In this document: in pieces, positions 62,201-64,000 of the stretch | Layout: each line of letters opens with the position of its first letter | Position numbering within the stretch: position 1 is the stretch's first letter | Source of the DNA: Meandrina meandrites | Lineage: Eukaryota; Cnidaria; Anthozoa; Scleractinia; Meandrinidae | Length of the DNA: 64,000 bases | Direction of reading: 5' to 3' | Assembly: GCA_963693305.1 (NCBI GenBank) | Contig: OY855915.1 | Location: 434,001 to 498,000 of the forward strand | The notes under the pieces: generated by a model | Told to the model about the DNA's origin: nothing | Database searches by the model: none | Seen by the model: the letters and a program-made list of their open reading frames with translations, nothing else | Made by a program: the position numbers and the translations under genes

Positions 62201-64000
62201 AAAATCTCTACAAATAAAGTAAAAAAATATCATTGACTCGCTTTAGATGTAAACTAAAATAAAAAAACAAAGGAAGCTATTTTCACCGCTCAATCTCTTC
62301 CTGTCAAACTAGTTTACAAAGAGTGCCGAAGAAAAAAAAACTTTGACCACTTAATCTTTTAGTACTTCACAGCTAGATTAAAAATTTAATGAAAAAAATC
62401 TTTAGTGAGAATCAGTAAAGCTGTCACAGGACCCTAGTTTGTGACTTCTTGAGTTCTTGAGAGAGTTGTATAAAAGTTCTTTCACAAAAAAAAACAAACC
62501 TTGAAAGCGGCTATATTTAAAGTTTGTCAGTCTCTCGCGAATAAAAATTAACTGTGAACTGTTTTGGATGGGAAAAAATCCAGGCGTTGGCGCCATTCAT
62601 CCTTAGGCCATCACACGAAGCTTAACCGATGAAAATTTGAAAAACATGCTGTGTGGACTTGATATTTGCAGAAAAACCGTGTCGTTATTGGTAAAGTACT
62701 TGGAGAAAAATATTTACATTTATCTGGACTGACCAAAACAGTGAAATATTTAATTGTCCAAGATTTTCAGCTCAGTAAGTTGCTTCGAGGGCGCACGGAA
62801 ACATTAAAAGCGTTGCATGTTGTCTCACAATGTTTCGTTTTTATAATTTATTTCTTGGACATTGATAATTTTTTCTTGGAGAAGATCAATGCTGTCGGCA
62901 GTGTCTAGACCATGGCAACGTTTCTACAATTACGAGAAAAGGTAATTACAAAAGTGTTAAATCTGTACAAACAACTATTGTTTCTATTTTAAAAGCAATT
63001 TCTTGCTAAGCCAGCCAAAGTAATGAGTTTCCCTCATGTTTATTAAAACCAACTCTTGCAAATTATACAAATAGAAAATTTATAAATGTGAATGCAAAGA
63101 GAGCCGCCAAGAGAACCTTTTAAAGACACACGTAGCTTTCTTAAACAGTAATATATTTTTGAAATGCTTTAAAAAAGTACCGAAGTTTGAATAAGTCGAA
63201 GGCTATCAATGTACAGCGTAAGTGAAGTTAGTTTATGCAAACTTTTACTGCATATGCAGGAAACACAATTACAATTTTATTTTTAAAAACTATATTTTAA
63301 AATAAGTCATTGTACAAATAACAAACTCTCTACTGAAGGTGTTGAACAACAGGTGCATGTAAAAGACAAAGATCTTCCAGATCTTTTGAAATTGAAAATT
63401 ACCGATATAACTCCGCATTCAGATTGAAATTTTAAGTATCGATAAGAAATTAAAAATTAAGCGGAAAAATAAATAAAAATAAAACACGTCGGTACACGAA
63501 ATTGAAAGGCGCAAGTTTTTAGGGTAAAGAAGCTAGTGGTCTGTGGGAATTGATTATTAATAATATGCTCAGGTTTGGCAAACATGAAGTACAGTCACAA
63601 AAGCTGCTTGACTTTACTTCTGCTGTGCTCAGACATTTTGAAATGAATTAATTGCATACATTATTAAGAAGTATTTTACCAAGAGCATAGAGCTTGGCAT
63701 GCCGACTTTCAAATTTAAGATATTATTTTAAAGAGGATTTTAGTAAGTCTTCGAAACATCGACCACCAGAGTTTTATTGCGTCGAATTAGTGTAGTTATC
63801 ACTTTGAACCAAAATTATAAACAACAAAAAAGTCTTTAAAACAACCACAACCGCTCGTTTTGCCTGTTTGGTTATAACAGACCAGTTTGCGGATTTTTCC
63901 TCGCTGTCGTAAGGTCGAGTCAAAGTCTGGGAGAAGAGTTTTCAGACAAGCGAATGAAAATTTATTGAAACCGCTGCGTCATAGGCGATTCCTAGCGAAA
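59217..64000. other. Upstream region of the modular gene
   Basis: Contains the 5' UTR and promoter of the modular gene, which I cannot place exactly. The rest is AT-rich sequence with frames under 100 codons that show no domain, splice pattern or similarity to the modules. A short C run at about 60,374. Confidence 0.5.

Noticed and set aside
1..64000. CRISPR arrays, operons, ribosome-binding sites
   Set aside because: Intron-containing eukaryotic DNA; the tandem repeats present lack the spacer structure of CRISPR and no bacterial gene organisation is seen.

Overview
This is eukaryotic, AT-rich DNA with introns, scattered small inverted-repeat elements (MITEs), LINE 3' ends and microsatellites. 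The families seen (an HLX-type homeobox gene, small palindromic elements of a kind I associate with coral genomes) suggest a cnidarian, most likely an anthozoan such as a stony coral. The taxon is an inference. Most open frames in the window are chance frames. I support two protein-coding genes, both on the minus strand, plus LINE remnants.

Layout: 1-12.5 kb is non-coding, with a 907-bp foldback element (9,679-10,585) and a second inverted-repeat element next to it. 12.6-20.0 kb is an HLX (H2.0-like) homeobox gene with two coding exons: exon 1 carries two eh1-type repressor motifs, exon 2 carries the homeodomain, and a 6.9-kb intron separates them. 20-32.9 kb is intergenic, with a LINE remnant nested in an inverted-repeat element (26.4-28.3 kb), a 105-bp near-perfect palindromic MITE with a 10-bp target duplication (29.4 kb), and a 71-bp tandem repeat ending in a 26-C run (30.3-30.6 kb).

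32.9-59.2 kb is the main content: one 42-exon gene, reconstructed here from splice sites and phase. It encodes about 1,469 aa, and all 42 exons join in one frame to a stop. After a short acidic N-terminus (2 exons), two exon types alternate. Type B ends in a '(T/S)(E/D)YLKIAKKGGGHKG' core. Type A reads 'DLLT(I/V)(E/D)PHTPTPEP..YDK.DGQWYTHDGVDVK.TQQRKG'. There are 19 B and 18 A exons, and every intron between them is phase 1, so any exon can be skipped or duplicated without breaking the frame. The B+A unit resembles the single conserved block of vertebrate C7orf57 (recalled, not searched), so the gene looks like a massively exon-duplicated C7orf57 homologue. Its introns hold LINE 3' ends, two copies of a SINE-like element, three copies of one terminal-inverted-repeat MITE, several palindromes and an element with a minisatellite core. 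59.2-64 kb is upstream sequence in which I see no gene.
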